Below are positions 41,783-50,239 of a stretch of DNA of 64,000 nucleotides, piece after piece (positions within the stretch are counted from its first letter, which is position 1; each line of letters begins with the position of its first letter). The translations under genes and the position numbers were made by a program. Below the pieces are notes generated by a model. The model worked only from the letters and a program-made list of their open reading frames with translations, did no database searches and was not told the DNA's origin. The stretch comes from Flagellimonas pacifica. Its GTDB lineage: Bacteria > Bacteroidota > Bacteroidia > Flavobacteriales > Flavobacteriaceae. The DNA lies in assembly GCF_900215465.1 (NCBI RefSeq), contig NZ_OBEH01000009.1:1-64000 (forward strand), read 5' to 3'.

Positions 41783-42014
41783 TTCAATTTGAGGGAATTA
41801 CCAACTTAAAAGTAGGAATTAATATACAACAATATCCGTATTTTCTGTTAAATAATTATGCTCATAGTTTAAATCCGTTAATTCTCATAAGCAATAATTT
41901 AGGAAGACCTCATCGGCATAAAATCATCGGTGTTTTTAGAAAATCAATCGAATTGTCCTTTTTGACACTTTCAAAATTTTATTGCGATAAATTAGGTCAA
42001 CTCCAATTTAATTG

Positions 42015-42022
42015 TAAATTTG
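42015..42022 (+). promoter_or_regulatory. -7 box (TAAATTTG) of the MerR/carotenoid operon
   Basis: Perfect TAnnTTTG match 22 bases before ATG 42044. It overlaps the longest open frame and so supports the shorter start. In the 230 bases between this and the peptide operon I see no gene. Confidence 0.5.
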
Positions 42023-42043
42023 TTTAACGTTTATATTGAAAAG

Positions 42044-42943
42044 ATGAACAATGTAAAAAGCTCTTTCAGCATCCGGGATATGGAGAATCTCTCCGGAATT
42101 AAGGCCCATACCATAAGAATTTGGGAAAAAAGATACAATCTGTTCGCTCCAGAAAGAACTACTACAAACATTAGGACCTATAGTCTTAGTAGTCTGCAAA
42201 AGCTGCTCAATATTACCTTACTATACAATAACGGTTACAAAATTTCCAAAATCGCAAAACTGGAAGAAGCACAAATTCCGGTGGTTGTTCGGGAAATTGT
42301 TTCTAACAATAGTGAAAAAAGTCATGCAATCAATGCCTTTAAACTGGCCATGGTCAATTTTGACCAGACTTTATTTCTCAATACATATAACAGCTTACTT
42401 TCCGAAAGGTCATTCAGGGATATCTTCAATGAGGTTTTTATTCCTTTATTGAATGAGTTAGGGCTTTTATGGCAAACGGACACCATAAGTCCAGCTCATG
42501 AGCATTTTATTTCTCATCTCATCAAACAAAAAATATACATCAACACTGAAAAGTTACAACTGATAGAGCCTTCGAAAAAGGATAAGATCTTTGCACTTTT
42601 TCTACCAGAAAATGAAATTCATGAACTTGGGTTGTTGTATCTCAATTATGAAATAACCTTGAGAGGGTACAAATCTATTTACTTAGGGCAAACCATGCCT
42701 ATGGATAGTTTGACCGACCTATTAAAGTATTATGACAATGTTCACTTTGTATCCTATTTTACTGTTGCGCCAACCAAGGAAAAACTAATTTCCTATCTAG
42801 ATAAATTCTCTACAACCCTAAATGCCTCTAACAACTCAAAACTCTTTGTTTTAGGACATCAAATTCAATACGTTACGGAGGAAGAACTTCCAAATACCAT
42901 TAAAATATTTCATTCCATTGAACAATTAATTGCTACCTTTTAA
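42044..42943 (+). CDS. CarH/LitR-like MerR regulator with B12-binding domain
   Basis: A 299-residue regulator. An N-terminal MerR helix-turn-helix (FSIRDMENLSGIKAHTIRIWEKRYNLFAPERTTTNIRTYS) is followed by a helical bundle with the W-x9-EH signature (Trp143, Glu153, His154). A Rossmann-like B12 domain has the cobalt-ligand motif EIHELG (His193). In CarH, adenosylcobalamin in this site senses light: the dark tetramer represses carotenoid genes and light breaks it. All the key residues are present. It is encoded 14 bases before crtI, so it probably controls this operon and itself. Confidence 0.9.
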   Translation: MNNVKSSFSIRDMENLSGIKAHTIRIWEKRYNLFAPERTTTNIRTYSLSSLQKLLNITLLYNNGYKISKIAKLEEAQIPVVVREIVSNNSEKSHAINAFKLAMVNFDQTLFLNTYNSLLSERSFRDIFNEVFIPLLNELGLLWQTDTISPAHEHFISHLIKQKIYINTEKLQLIEPSKKDKIFALFLPENEIHELGLLYLNYEITLRGYKSIYLGQTMPMDSLTDLLKYYDNVHFVSYFTVAPTKEKLISYLDKFSTTLNASNNSKLFVLGHQIQYVTEEELPNTIKIFHSIEQLIATF

Positions 42944-42957
42944 ATTGTTTGACCCCC

Positions 42958-44412
42958 ATGAAAAAAGTCATTATCATTGGTTCTGGGTTTTCGTCACTAT
43001 CAGCTGCATGCTATTTGGCAAAAGCTGGATATCAAGTGGAGTTGTTTGAAAAGAATAATAGTGTTGGTGGAAGGGCTAGACAATTGACAAGGAATGGTTT
43101 TACTTTTGATATTGGTCCTAGCTGGTACTGGATGCCTGACATCTTTGATAAGTTCTTCGCCGATTTTGAAAAAAAAACCTCTGATTATTACCGGTTAGAT
43201 AAGTTAGATCCTGCCTACAAGATTTTTTTTAAGGATGATATAATGACCATTGGCGATTGTATGGACAAGATAAGTGCAGAATTTGAACGCATAGAATCAG
43301 GAAGTGGGAAACATTTAAAAGCTTTTATTGACAAAGCTCAAGAGAACTATAACATTGCCATTAACAAGGTTGTTTTGAAGCCAGGCCTCTCCCCTCTAGA
43401 ACTTGTTACCAAAGAGACTGTATTTAGGGTTGATCAATTCTTTAAAACCATAAGCCAAGAAGTGCGCAAAAGGTTCAAAAATCCAAAATTGATTTCCACT
43501 TTGGAGTTTCCTGTTCTTTTTTTGGGAGCCAAACCCAGTAAAACTCCTTCATTCTATAATTTCATGAATTTCGCAGATTTTGGATTGGGTACATGGCATC
43601 CAAAAGGAGGTATGTACGAAATCATTAAAGCCATGAAGAATCTTGCGGAAGAATTAGGAGTAAAAATCAATACCAATAGCGCAGTGGATAAAATTCTGGT
43701 TGCTAATGGAAAGGTATCCGGAATACAGAGTACTAACAAAAGTTATAATGCGGATATTGTGGTCAGTGGTGCAGATTATCATCATTCCGAAACCTTATTG
43801 GAGAAAAAGCATAGACAGTATTCTGAAGCTTATTGGGATAGGAAAACATACGCTCCATCCTCCCTGCTCTTCTATGTTGGTTTCAATAAAAAATTAAAAA
43901 ACGTAGAGCACCACAACCTTTTCTTTGATACTGATTTTGAAAAACACGCCCAAGAAATTTATGATAGTCCCAAGTGGCCTAGCGAGCCATTGTTTTATGC
44001 AAATTTCCCTTCTAAAACAGATTTCTCGATGGCACCCAAAGATTGTGAGACTGGTTTTTTTCTAATTCCCATTGCTCCAGGGCTAAACGACACTCCAGAA
44101 CTAAGAGCTCAATACTTTGATATTGTAATAGATAGATTCAATAAACGCACAAAACAAGATGTGAAAAATTCTATTATCTTTAAGGAGAGCTTTTGTGTTA
44201 ACGATTTTATTGAACAATACAATTCATATAAAGGCAATGCTTATGGCATGGCAAATACACTTAAGCAAACCGCCTTTTTAAGACCCAACCTCAAAAGTAG
44301 CAAAGTAAAAAATTTGTTTTTTACAGGTCAACTCACTGTTCCGGGGCCAGGAGTTCCGCCATCCTTAATTTCCGGAAGGTTGGTTTCCGACCTTATAACC
44401 CAAAAAACGTAA
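42958..44412 (+). CDS. crtI: Phytoene desaturase
   Basis: A 484-residue FAD enzyme converting phytoene to lycopene. The dinucleotide motif is KKVIIIGSGFSSLSAACYLAKAGYQVELFEKN, followed by the flavin contact GGRARQLTRNGFTFDIGPSWYWMPD. The C-terminal signature is NLFFTGQLTVPGPGVPPSLISG. The length and motifs fit CrtI rather than the plant-type desaturase. A TTG at 42949 is in frame, but ATG 42958 starts the family sequence. It is followed by crtB after four bases. Confidence 0.94.
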   Translation: MKKVIIIGSGFSSLSAACYLAKAGYQVELFEKNNSVGGRARQLTRNGFTFDIGPSWYWMPDIFDKFFADFEKKTSDYYRLDKLDPAYKIFFKDDIMTIGDCMDKISAEFERIESGSGKHLKAFIDKAQENYNIAINKVVLKPGLSPLELVTKETVFRVDQFFKTISQEVRKRFKNPKLISTLEFPVLFLGAKPSKTPSFYNFMNFADFGLGTWHPKGGMYEIIKAMKNLAEELGVKINTNSAVDKILVANGKVSGIQSTNKSYNADIVVSGADYHHSETLLEKKHRQYSEAYWDRKTYAPSSLLFYVGFNKKLKNVEHHNLFFDTDFEKHAQEIYDSPKWPSEPLFYANFPSKTDFSMAPKDCETGFFLIPIAPGLNDTPELRAQYFDIVIDRFNKRTKQDVKNSIIFKESFCVNDFIEQYNSYKGNAYGMANTLKQTAFLRPNLKSSKVKNLFFTGQLTVPGPGVPPSLISGRLVSDLITQKT

Positions 44413-44416
44413 GCCT

Positions 44417-45256
44417 ATGAAAACTATTTTTGATCGCGTCTCTTACGATTGCAGTAAAATTGTAACAGAATCTTACAGTACATCATTTGCTCTAGCCACC
44501 AAAATGTTGGCAACTTCCATAAGAAAGGACATTTACAATATTTATGGTTTTGTCCGCTTTGCAGATGAAATTGTGGACACTTTTCACGATTATGACAAAG
44601 AAAAGTTGTTTGCAAATTTTGAACAATCTTTGGAGAATGCCCTGACCAGTAAAATTAGCTTGAACCCAATACTTAACTCTTTTCAATATACCTATCACAA
44701 ATACGATATTCCCCATCATCTGGTTGAGGCTTTTATGAAAAGTATGCGCATGGACCTCTCCAAAAAAGAATATAACACCATTGATGAATACAAAGAATAC
44801 ATCTATGGATCAGCAGATGTGGTTGGGTTAATGTGCCTCTATGTCTTTGTAAATGGCGACAAAAAAAAGTATGAAGAGTTAAAAGAATCAGCAATGGCAT
44901 TGGGGTCTGCCTTTCAAAAAGTAAATTTTCTTCGTGACCTGAAAGCTGATTATGAAGATTTAAACCGTTCTTATTTCCCTAATACCAATTTGATGGAGTT
45001 GGACGAGGTTTCCAAAAAACGGATTGTAGACGAGATTAAATCGGACTTTGCACTGGGTTACTCAGGAATTGTGAAACTACCGGAAGCAGCCAAGTTCGGA
45101 GTGTATACCGCATATAAATACTATAAAAAATTGCTTCAAAAACTGCAAAGCACACCACCTGTGGAAATAAAAAATACCCGTATTCGTGTTCCCAATTATC
45201 AAAAATTCGGACTTTTGGCTGAATCGTACGTGAATTATAAACTACAATTGCTCTAG
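44417..45256 (+). CDS. crtB: Phytoene synthase
   Basis: A 279-residue prenyltransferase joining two geranylgeranyl diphosphates into phytoene. The two Asp-rich magnesium motifs are RFADEIVD and FLRDLKAD; the YSTSFALATKML and YGSADVVGLMCLYVF segments are also typical. It is the second enzyme gene of the cluster and its stop codon directly abuts the crtZ ATG. Confidence 0.95.
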   Translation: MKTIFDRVSYDCSKIVTESYSTSFALATKMLATSIRKDIYNIYGFVRFADEIVDTFHDYDKEKLFANFEQSLENALTSKISLNPILNSFQYTYHKYDIPHHLVEAFMKSMRMDLSKKEYNTIDEYKEYIYGSADVVGLMCLYVFVNGDKKKYEELKESAMALGSAFQKVNFLRDLKADYEDLNRSYFPNTNLMELDEVSKKRIVDEIKSDFALGYSGIVKLPEAAKFGVYTAYKYYKKLLQKLQSTPPVEIKNTRIRVPNYQKFGLLAESYVNYKLQLL

Positions 45257-45706
45257 ATGAAGGTTTTTGTTTGGATTCTCATATTTCTTGCCACCTTTTC
45301 GGTTATGGAATTTATGGCATGGTTTACCCACAAATATGTTATGCATGGTTTTCTGTGGAGCCTACATAGAGACCACCATAAAAAAGACCATGACTCATGG
45401 TTTGAACGAAACGATGCCTTCTTTATTTTTTATGCCATAGTAAGCATGATTTGCTTCTATTCAGGTGCGGAAACTGCATTCTGGTATGGGTGGCCCTTGG
45501 GTTTTGGTATTTTGGCCTATGGTATCGCCTATTTTTTAGTACACGATATTTTCATTCACCAACGGTTTAAGCTTTTTCGTAATGCAAATAATTGGTATGC
45601 CCGAGGCGTAAGGAGAGCGCATAAAATGCATCATAAACACTTGGAAAAAAAAGAAGGTGAGTGTTTTGGGATGTTAGTAGTACCCTTCAAATACTTCAAG
45701 AAATAA
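45257..45706 (+). CDS. crtZ: Beta-carotene hydroxylase
   Basis: A 149-residue membrane di-iron hydroxylase that adds 3-hydroxyl groups to beta-carotene, giving zeaxanthin. The histidine boxes are HKYVMH, HRDHH, HDIFIHQRF and HKMHHKH, and four hydrophobic stretches span the membrane. It ends the crtI-crtB-crtZ group. The lycopene cyclase needed between CrtI and CrtZ is not encoded in the window, so it must be elsewhere. Confidence 0.94.
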   Translation: MKVFVWILIFLATFSVMEFMAWFTHKYVMHGFLWSLHRDHHKKDHDSWFERNDAFFIFYAIVSMICFYSGAETAFWYGWPLGFGILAYGIAYFLVHDIFIHQRFKLFRNANNWYARGVRRAHKMHHKHLEKKEGECFGMLVVPFKYFKK

Positions 45707-45708
45707 GG

Positions 45709-46269
45709 CTATTCCTGTAAGAGTTTATCTAAAAGGTTTCTAGTACTTTTTGAATTCCAATTTGCTGCACCCTTTTCATCCACTACTATCTTTCCCGATT
45801 TACTTATGATATACGTAGCTGGTATGCTTTTGGAAAAAAACATATCGGGGGTTGAAGATCTTTCAAAATATATGGGAACCGTATAACTTTTTTTCTGAAC
45901 GAAATGAGAAACTTTTTCAGGTTGTTCATTAGTCACCAATACAAATTTCACCTTGTCCCCATAATCAGCATACAATTTTTCTAAGCTTGGAAGTTCAGCT
46001 ACACAAGGTGGGCACCATGTAGCCCAAAAATTGACCAGAAGCACTTCTCCCTTACTTGATTGAAAGTCCATTTGGTTGCCATTCAAACTTACCAACTTCC
46101 AATCATAATCTTCAAGAATTTTCTGCTCATCAGCTTCAACAATTACAGCGCTTGCAGCAAAAAACTTTCCAATAAAAACCTTTAAATGAAATCCAACTGG
46201 GGTGAATACGATTAAAACAATGGCCAATATCCAAAGGACATTGCTAATTTGATTTTTAGAAAGTCTCAT
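45709..46269 (-). CDS. TlpA/ResA-like membrane-anchored thioredoxin
   Basis: A 186-residue protein with one N-terminal membrane anchor (VLWILAIVLIVFTPVGFHL) and a periplasmic thioredoxin domain whose active site is FWATWCPPCVAEL (Cys86, Cys89). The cis-Pro lies in SIPATYIISKSG. It would reduce disulfides in periplasmic proteins, for example during cytochrome c maturation. It follows by four bases a paralog of the same length and topology that lacks both cysteines. Confidence 0.88.
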   Translation of the reverse strand: MRLSKNQISNVLWILAIVLIVFTPVGFHLKVFIGKFFAASAVIVEADEQKILEDYDWKLVSLNGNQMDFQSSKGEVLLVNFWATWCPPCVAELPSLEKLYADYGDKVKFVLVTNEQPEKVSHFVQKKSYTVPIYFERSSTPDMFFSKSIPATYIISKSGKIVVDEKGAANWNSKSTRNLLDKLLQE

Positions 46270-46273
46270 TTAA

Positions 46274-46834
46274 TTATTCAGCAATCAGTTTATCCAACAA
46301 GTTGTAAACCTTGGTCGTACTCCAATCAGCAATCTTTCTTTTATAGATAGCAATATTGCCTTTTTTGTCAATAAGGTATGAAGAAGGCACTTCATCAGGA
46401 TTAATCGGTGTTTTTTCACCAATGATCAAATAAGTAACCGGAAACGTGAAACCATGTTTTGCCATGAATTCCTCAACCGGTGGCCTGTTCTCATTAGTGA
46501 TGATATAAAAGTCCATTTTGCCATTATATCTATTGTACATTTCCTGGATACTCACAAGTTCTGCCTCACTGGGCAACTTCCATGAAGCCCAGAGATTAAT
46601 GAAAACTACATTGCCTTTAGATTTTTCAAAATTAAAAAACTTCCAATCGGCATCCTTTAACTTCCAATCGTAATCTGTAATCCTTTCTCGTTGAGCTTCT
46701 TCAATAATTGGTGGAGAAAAGGAGAATAACCGGTTCAATATAACCTTACCATAATGTCCCATTGGGGTTAAAAAAAATGATAGCACAAAAAGAATCAGTG
46801 CAATGTTTACTATGGTCTTTTTACCGATTTTCAT
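46274..46834 (-). CDS. TlpA-like protein without the catalytic cysteines
   Basis: A 186-residue paralog of the next gene, aligned without gaps around the active site: LWASWKLPSEAEL here against FWATWCPPCVAEL there. The two cysteines are replaced by Lys86 and Ser89. The membrane anchor (TIVNIALILFVLSFFLTPMG) and cis-Pro loop (VPSSYLIDKKG) remain. It cannot do thiol chemistry through this site. It may be a chaperone-like or partner protein for the active paralog, with which it is probably co-transcribed. The frame is open to 46873; ATG 46834 matches the paralog start. Confidence 0.82.
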   Translation of the reverse strand: MKIGKKTIVNIALILFVLSFFLTPMGHYGKVILNRLFSFSPPIIEEAQRERITDYDWKLKDADWKFFNFEKSKGNVVFINLWASWKLPSEAELVSIQEMYNRYNGKMDFYIITNENRPPVEEFMAKHGFTFPVTYLIIGEKTPINPDEVPSSYLIDKKGNIAIYKRKIADWSTTKVYNLLDKLIAE

Positions 46835-46855
46835 TTTTTGAATTTGGTCAAAACT

Positions 46856-46886
46856 AAAAAACTCCTGAAACAATATCAGGAGTTTT
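46856..46886 (-). terminator. Terminator after aconitase
   Basis: On the minus strand AAAACTCCTGA, a seven-base loop and TCAGGAGTTTTT form a stem with T-tract about 26 bases after the aconitase stop. It separates that gene from the TlpA pair. Confidence 0.8.
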
Positions 46887-46911
46887 CTTAATTATCTAAA
46901 AATAGATTTAT

Positions 46912-49182
46912 TTAGGCATTCTCTTTTTTAATCACATTCAATGCTGATCCTTCTTTAAACCACTCAATCTGGGATGCATTGTAGGTATGATTGACCATAA
47001 TGGTATCCGTACTTCCATCCGAGTGAACAACTTCCAAGGTCAATGGTTTTCCAGGTGCAAAATCCGTGATATCCACAAAGTTAAATGTGTCGTCTTCTTG
47101 AATTAGATCATAATCATTCTCATTGGCAAAGGTCAATGCCAACATTCCCTGCTTTTTCAGGTTGGTTTCATGGATTCTTGCAAAAGATTTCACCAATACT
47201 GCTGCTACACCCAAATGCCTTGGCTGCATTGCCGCATGCTCTCTTGAAGAACCTTCGCCATAGTTATGATCTCCTACCACAATGGTTTTGATTCCTTCCT
47301 TTTTGTAGGCACGTTGCGCATCCGGTACTGCTCCATATTCACCTGTCAACTGGTTTTTAACAAAATTGGTTTGATTGTTAAAAGCATTGACCGCACCGAT
47401 TAGGGTGTTATTTGCAATATTGTCCAAGTGTCCACGATATCTTAACCAAGGACCAGCCATGGAAATATGATCCGTAGTACATTTTCCAAGTGGCTTAATC
47501 AACAATTTAACGCCTTGAAGGCTCTCTGCAGCAATAGGAACAAATGGCTCTAGAAGCTGTAATCTTTCAGAAGTTGGGGAAACAACAACCTGAACGCCGC
47601 TTCCATCTTCCATAGGAGCTATAAATCCAGCATCTTCCACAGCAAAACCTTCTGGTGGCAATTCATATCCTCTTGGTTCATCCAACATTACTTCCTCGCC
47701 ATCTTCATTGATTAATTTATCGGTGACAGGATTAAAATCCAAACGCCCGGCAATGGCTATGGCAGTTACTAACTCCGGTGATCCCACAAAAGCAAGAGTA
47801 TTGGGGTTTCCATCGGCTCGTTTAGCAAAGTTTCTGTTGAAGGAGTGAACAATAGTGTTTCGTGGTCCATCAGCCGCCTTATCGCCATAACGGTCCCACA
47901 TTCCTATACAAGGTCCACAAGCATTGGCAAAAACCGTTGCTCCAATGGAGTTAAACGTATCTATAAATCCATCTCTGTCAATAGTATACCTCACTTGCTC
48001 GGATCCCGGTGTTATGGTAAACTTAGATTTTGTTTTTAAGTTTTTATCTGAAACTTGCTTGGCCAAAGATGCCGCTCTTGAAATATCTTCATAAGAAGAG
48101 TTGGTGCATGAACCAATCAATCCTACCTCTACATTGATAGGCCAATCGTTTGCCTTGGCAGCTTCACTCATTTTAGAGATTGGAGTTGCCAGGTCTGGTG
48201 TAAAAGGACCATTTAAATGAGGCTCCAAGGTGTCCAAATTGATTTCAATTACTTGATCAAAGTATTGTTCTGGATTGGCATAGACTTCTCCGTCTCCCGT
48301 TAAATGTTCTTTAACTTCCAGGGCCGCATCAGCAACATCTGCTCTGTCAGTAGCTCTTAAGTAACGATCCATGGATTCGTCATATCCGAAAGTAGATGTA
48401 GTTGCACCCACTTCAGCACCCATATTACAAATAGTACCTTTCCCTGTGCAGGACATTGAAGTTGCGCCTTCTCCAAAATATTCAATGATAGCTCCGGTTC
48501 CTCCTTTGGCAGTAAGGATGTCGGCCACTTTTAAAATAACATCTTTTGGTGCTGTCCAGCCAGAAAGTTTTCCAGTTAATTTAACCCCTATTAACTTAGG
48601 GAATTTCAATTCCCAAGCCATTCCAGCCATTACATCAACAGCATCCGCACCACCAACTCCAATGGCAACCATTCCTAATCCGCCAGCATTTACCGTATGG
48701 GAATCCGTACCAATCATCATTCCTCCCGGAAATGCATAATTTTCAAGTACCACCTGATGAATAATTCCTGCTCCCGGCTTCCAAAAACCAATACCATATT
48801 TGTTAGAAACCGATTCCAAGAAGTTAAAAACTTCATTACTGGTTTCGTTAGCTCTTTTTAAATCGGTCTTTGCATCTATTTTAGCCTGAATTAAATGATC
48901 GCAATGTACCGTTGTAGGCACAGCTACTTTTGGTTTTCCGGCATGCATAAATTGCAATAATGCCATCTGCGCAGTGGCATCTTGACAAGCTACTCTGTCT
49001 GGGGCAAAGTCCACATAGTCCTTACCTCTTGAAAATTGTGTGGAAGGTGTACCTTCCCAAAGGTGTGAATACAATATTTTTTCAGCGAGTGTCAAAGGTT
49101 TTCCCACAAGCTCACGGGCTTTTTCTATGCGCTCACCCATAGAGGCATAAACCCCTTTTATCATGTCAATGTCAAATGCCAT
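46912..49182 (-). CDS. Aconitate hydratase (mitochondrial type)
   Basis: A 756-residue TCA-cycle enzyme interconverting citrate and isocitrate. The 4Fe-4S cluster ligands are Cys359 (GSCTNSSYED), Cys422 and Cys425 (NACGPCIGMWDR). Active-site segments such as TVHCDHLIQA, GTDSHTVNAGGLG, SFNRNFAKRADGNP and GEGSSREHAAMQPRHLG are intact. Length and numbering are those of the mitochondrial enzyme rather than AcnA or AcnB of enterobacteria, which is usual for this phylum. It is a single gene with its own terminator. Confidence 0.95.
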   Translation of the reverse strand: MAFDIDMIKGVYASMGERIEKARELVGKPLTLAEKILYSHLWEGTPSTQFSRGKDYVDFAPDRVACQDATAQMALLQFMHAGKPKVAVPTTVHCDHLIQAKIDAKTDLKRANETSNEVFNFLESVSNKYGIGFWKPGAGIIHQVVLENYAFPGGMMIGTDSHTVNAGGLGMVAIGVGGADAVDVMAGMAWELKFPKLIGVKLTGKLSGWTAPKDVILKVADILTAKGGTGAIIEYFGEGATSMSCTGKGTICNMGAEVGATTSTFGYDESMDRYLRATDRADVADAALEVKEHLTGDGEVYANPEQYFDQVIEINLDTLEPHLNGPFTPDLATPISKMSEAAKANDWPINVEVGLIGSCTNSSYEDISRAASLAKQVSDKNLKTKSKFTITPGSEQVRYTIDRDGFIDTFNSIGATVFANACGPCIGMWDRYGDKAADGPRNTIVHSFNRNFAKRADGNPNTLAFVGSPELVTAIAIAGRLDFNPVTDKLINEDGEEVMLDEPRGYELPPEGFAVEDAGFIAPMEDGSGVQVVVSPTSERLQLLEPFVPIAAESLQGVKLLIKPLGKCTTDHISMAGPWLRYRGHLDNIANNTLIGAVNAFNNQTNFVKNQLTGEYGAVPDAQRAYKKEGIKTIVVGDHNYGEGSSREHAAMQPRHLGVAAVLVKSFARIHETNLKKQGMLALTFANENDYDLIQEDDTFNFVDITDFAPGKPLTLEVVHSDGSTDTIMVNHTYNASQIEWFKEGSALNVIKKENA

Positions 49183-49281
49183 TCTAGATTGGATTTAAGA
49201 TTTTTGTAATTTGGCTAATTTACTAAAATACCTTCGATTTAGTAATTAGAATTTGGCAAATAAGTCGGGGAGATTTTGTAT

Positions 49282-50235
49282 TTATAACAATTCTGAAATG
49301 ATTTTTTCTTCAGAAACGCCTTCTGCCTCGGCTTTATAGTTTTTTAGAATTCTATGTCGAAGAATTCCCATGGAAACAGCTTTTACATCTTCAATATCTG
49401 GTGAAAACTTACCATGCACAGCTGCATGGGCCTTTGCCCCCAATACCAAATTCTGTGAAGCTCTTGGTCCTGCTCCCCAATCTACATAATTGTTTACAAA
49501 TTCTGACGAGTTCTCAGTGCCAGGTCGAGTTTTATTGACCAATTTGACCGCATAGTCAATTACATTGTCCGGTACTGGTATTCTACGAACCAAATGTTGC
49601 ACTGCTATAATTTCTTCTGCATTGAACAATGTTCCTACCTCTGCTTCCTCATCAGTTGTGGTAGACTTCACAACTTGAATCTCTTCAGCTATAGATGGAT
49701 ATTTTAGTTCAATTGCGAACATAAAACGATCTAACTGAGCCTCAGGTAACGGATAGGTTCCTTCTTGTTCTATTGGATTTTGTGTAGCTAACACAAAATA
49801 GGGCATATCCAATTTATGTTGTTCACCGGCAATTGTTACAGCTCTCTCTTGCATGGCTTCCAAAAGTGCTGCCTGCGTTTTGGGAGGAGTCCTGTTGATC
49901 TCATCCGCCAAAATAATATTGGCAAAAACGGGACCCTTGATGAATTTAAAGTTTCTGTTTTGGTCCAACACTTCGCTTCCCAAAATATCACTGGGCATTA
50001 AATCTGGTGTAAACTGAATCCTTTTGAAATTGAGCCCCAAAGTTTGCGCAATGGTATTGACCATCAACGTTTTTGCAAGGCCGGGAACACCAATCAGCAA
50101 AGAATGTCCTCCTGTATATATGGAAAGTAGGATTTGCTCAATTACTTGCTCTTGACCAATTATGATCTTGGCAATTTCATTTTTTAATGCTTGATGTTTT
50201 TTAACAAGATTTTCAATGGCAACAACGTCCGACAT
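49282..50235 (-). CDS. MoxR-family AAA ATPase
   Basis: A 317-residue chaperone-like ATPase. Walker A is GVPGLAKTLMV, Walker B is ILADEINRTPPKTQAALLEAM, sensor 1 is VLATQNPIEQEGTYPLPEAQLDRF, and a C-terminal lid domain ends the protein. MoxR proteins insert cofactors or assemble complexes, often with a von Willebrand factor A partner, which is not seen nearby. It follows the SurA gene by four bases on the same strand, so it is probably co-transcribed with the two periplasmic folding factors. Confidence 0.9.
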   Translation of the reverse strand: MSDVVAIENLVKKHQALKNEIAKIIIGQEQVIEQILLSIYTGGHSLLIGVPGLAKTLMVNTIAQTLGLNFKRIQFTPDLMPSDILGSEVLDQNRNFKFIKGPVFANIILADEINRTPPKTQAALLEAMQERAVTIAGEQHKLDMPYFVLATQNPIEQEGTYPLPEAQLDRFMFAIELKYPSIAEEIQVVKSTTTDEEAEVGTLFNAEEIIAVQHLVRRIPVPDNVIDYAVKLVNKTRPGTENSSEFVNNYVDWGAGPRASQNLVLGAKAHAAVHGKFSPDIEDVKAVSMGILRHRILKNYKAEAEGVSEEKIISELL

Positions 50236-50239
50236 GCAT

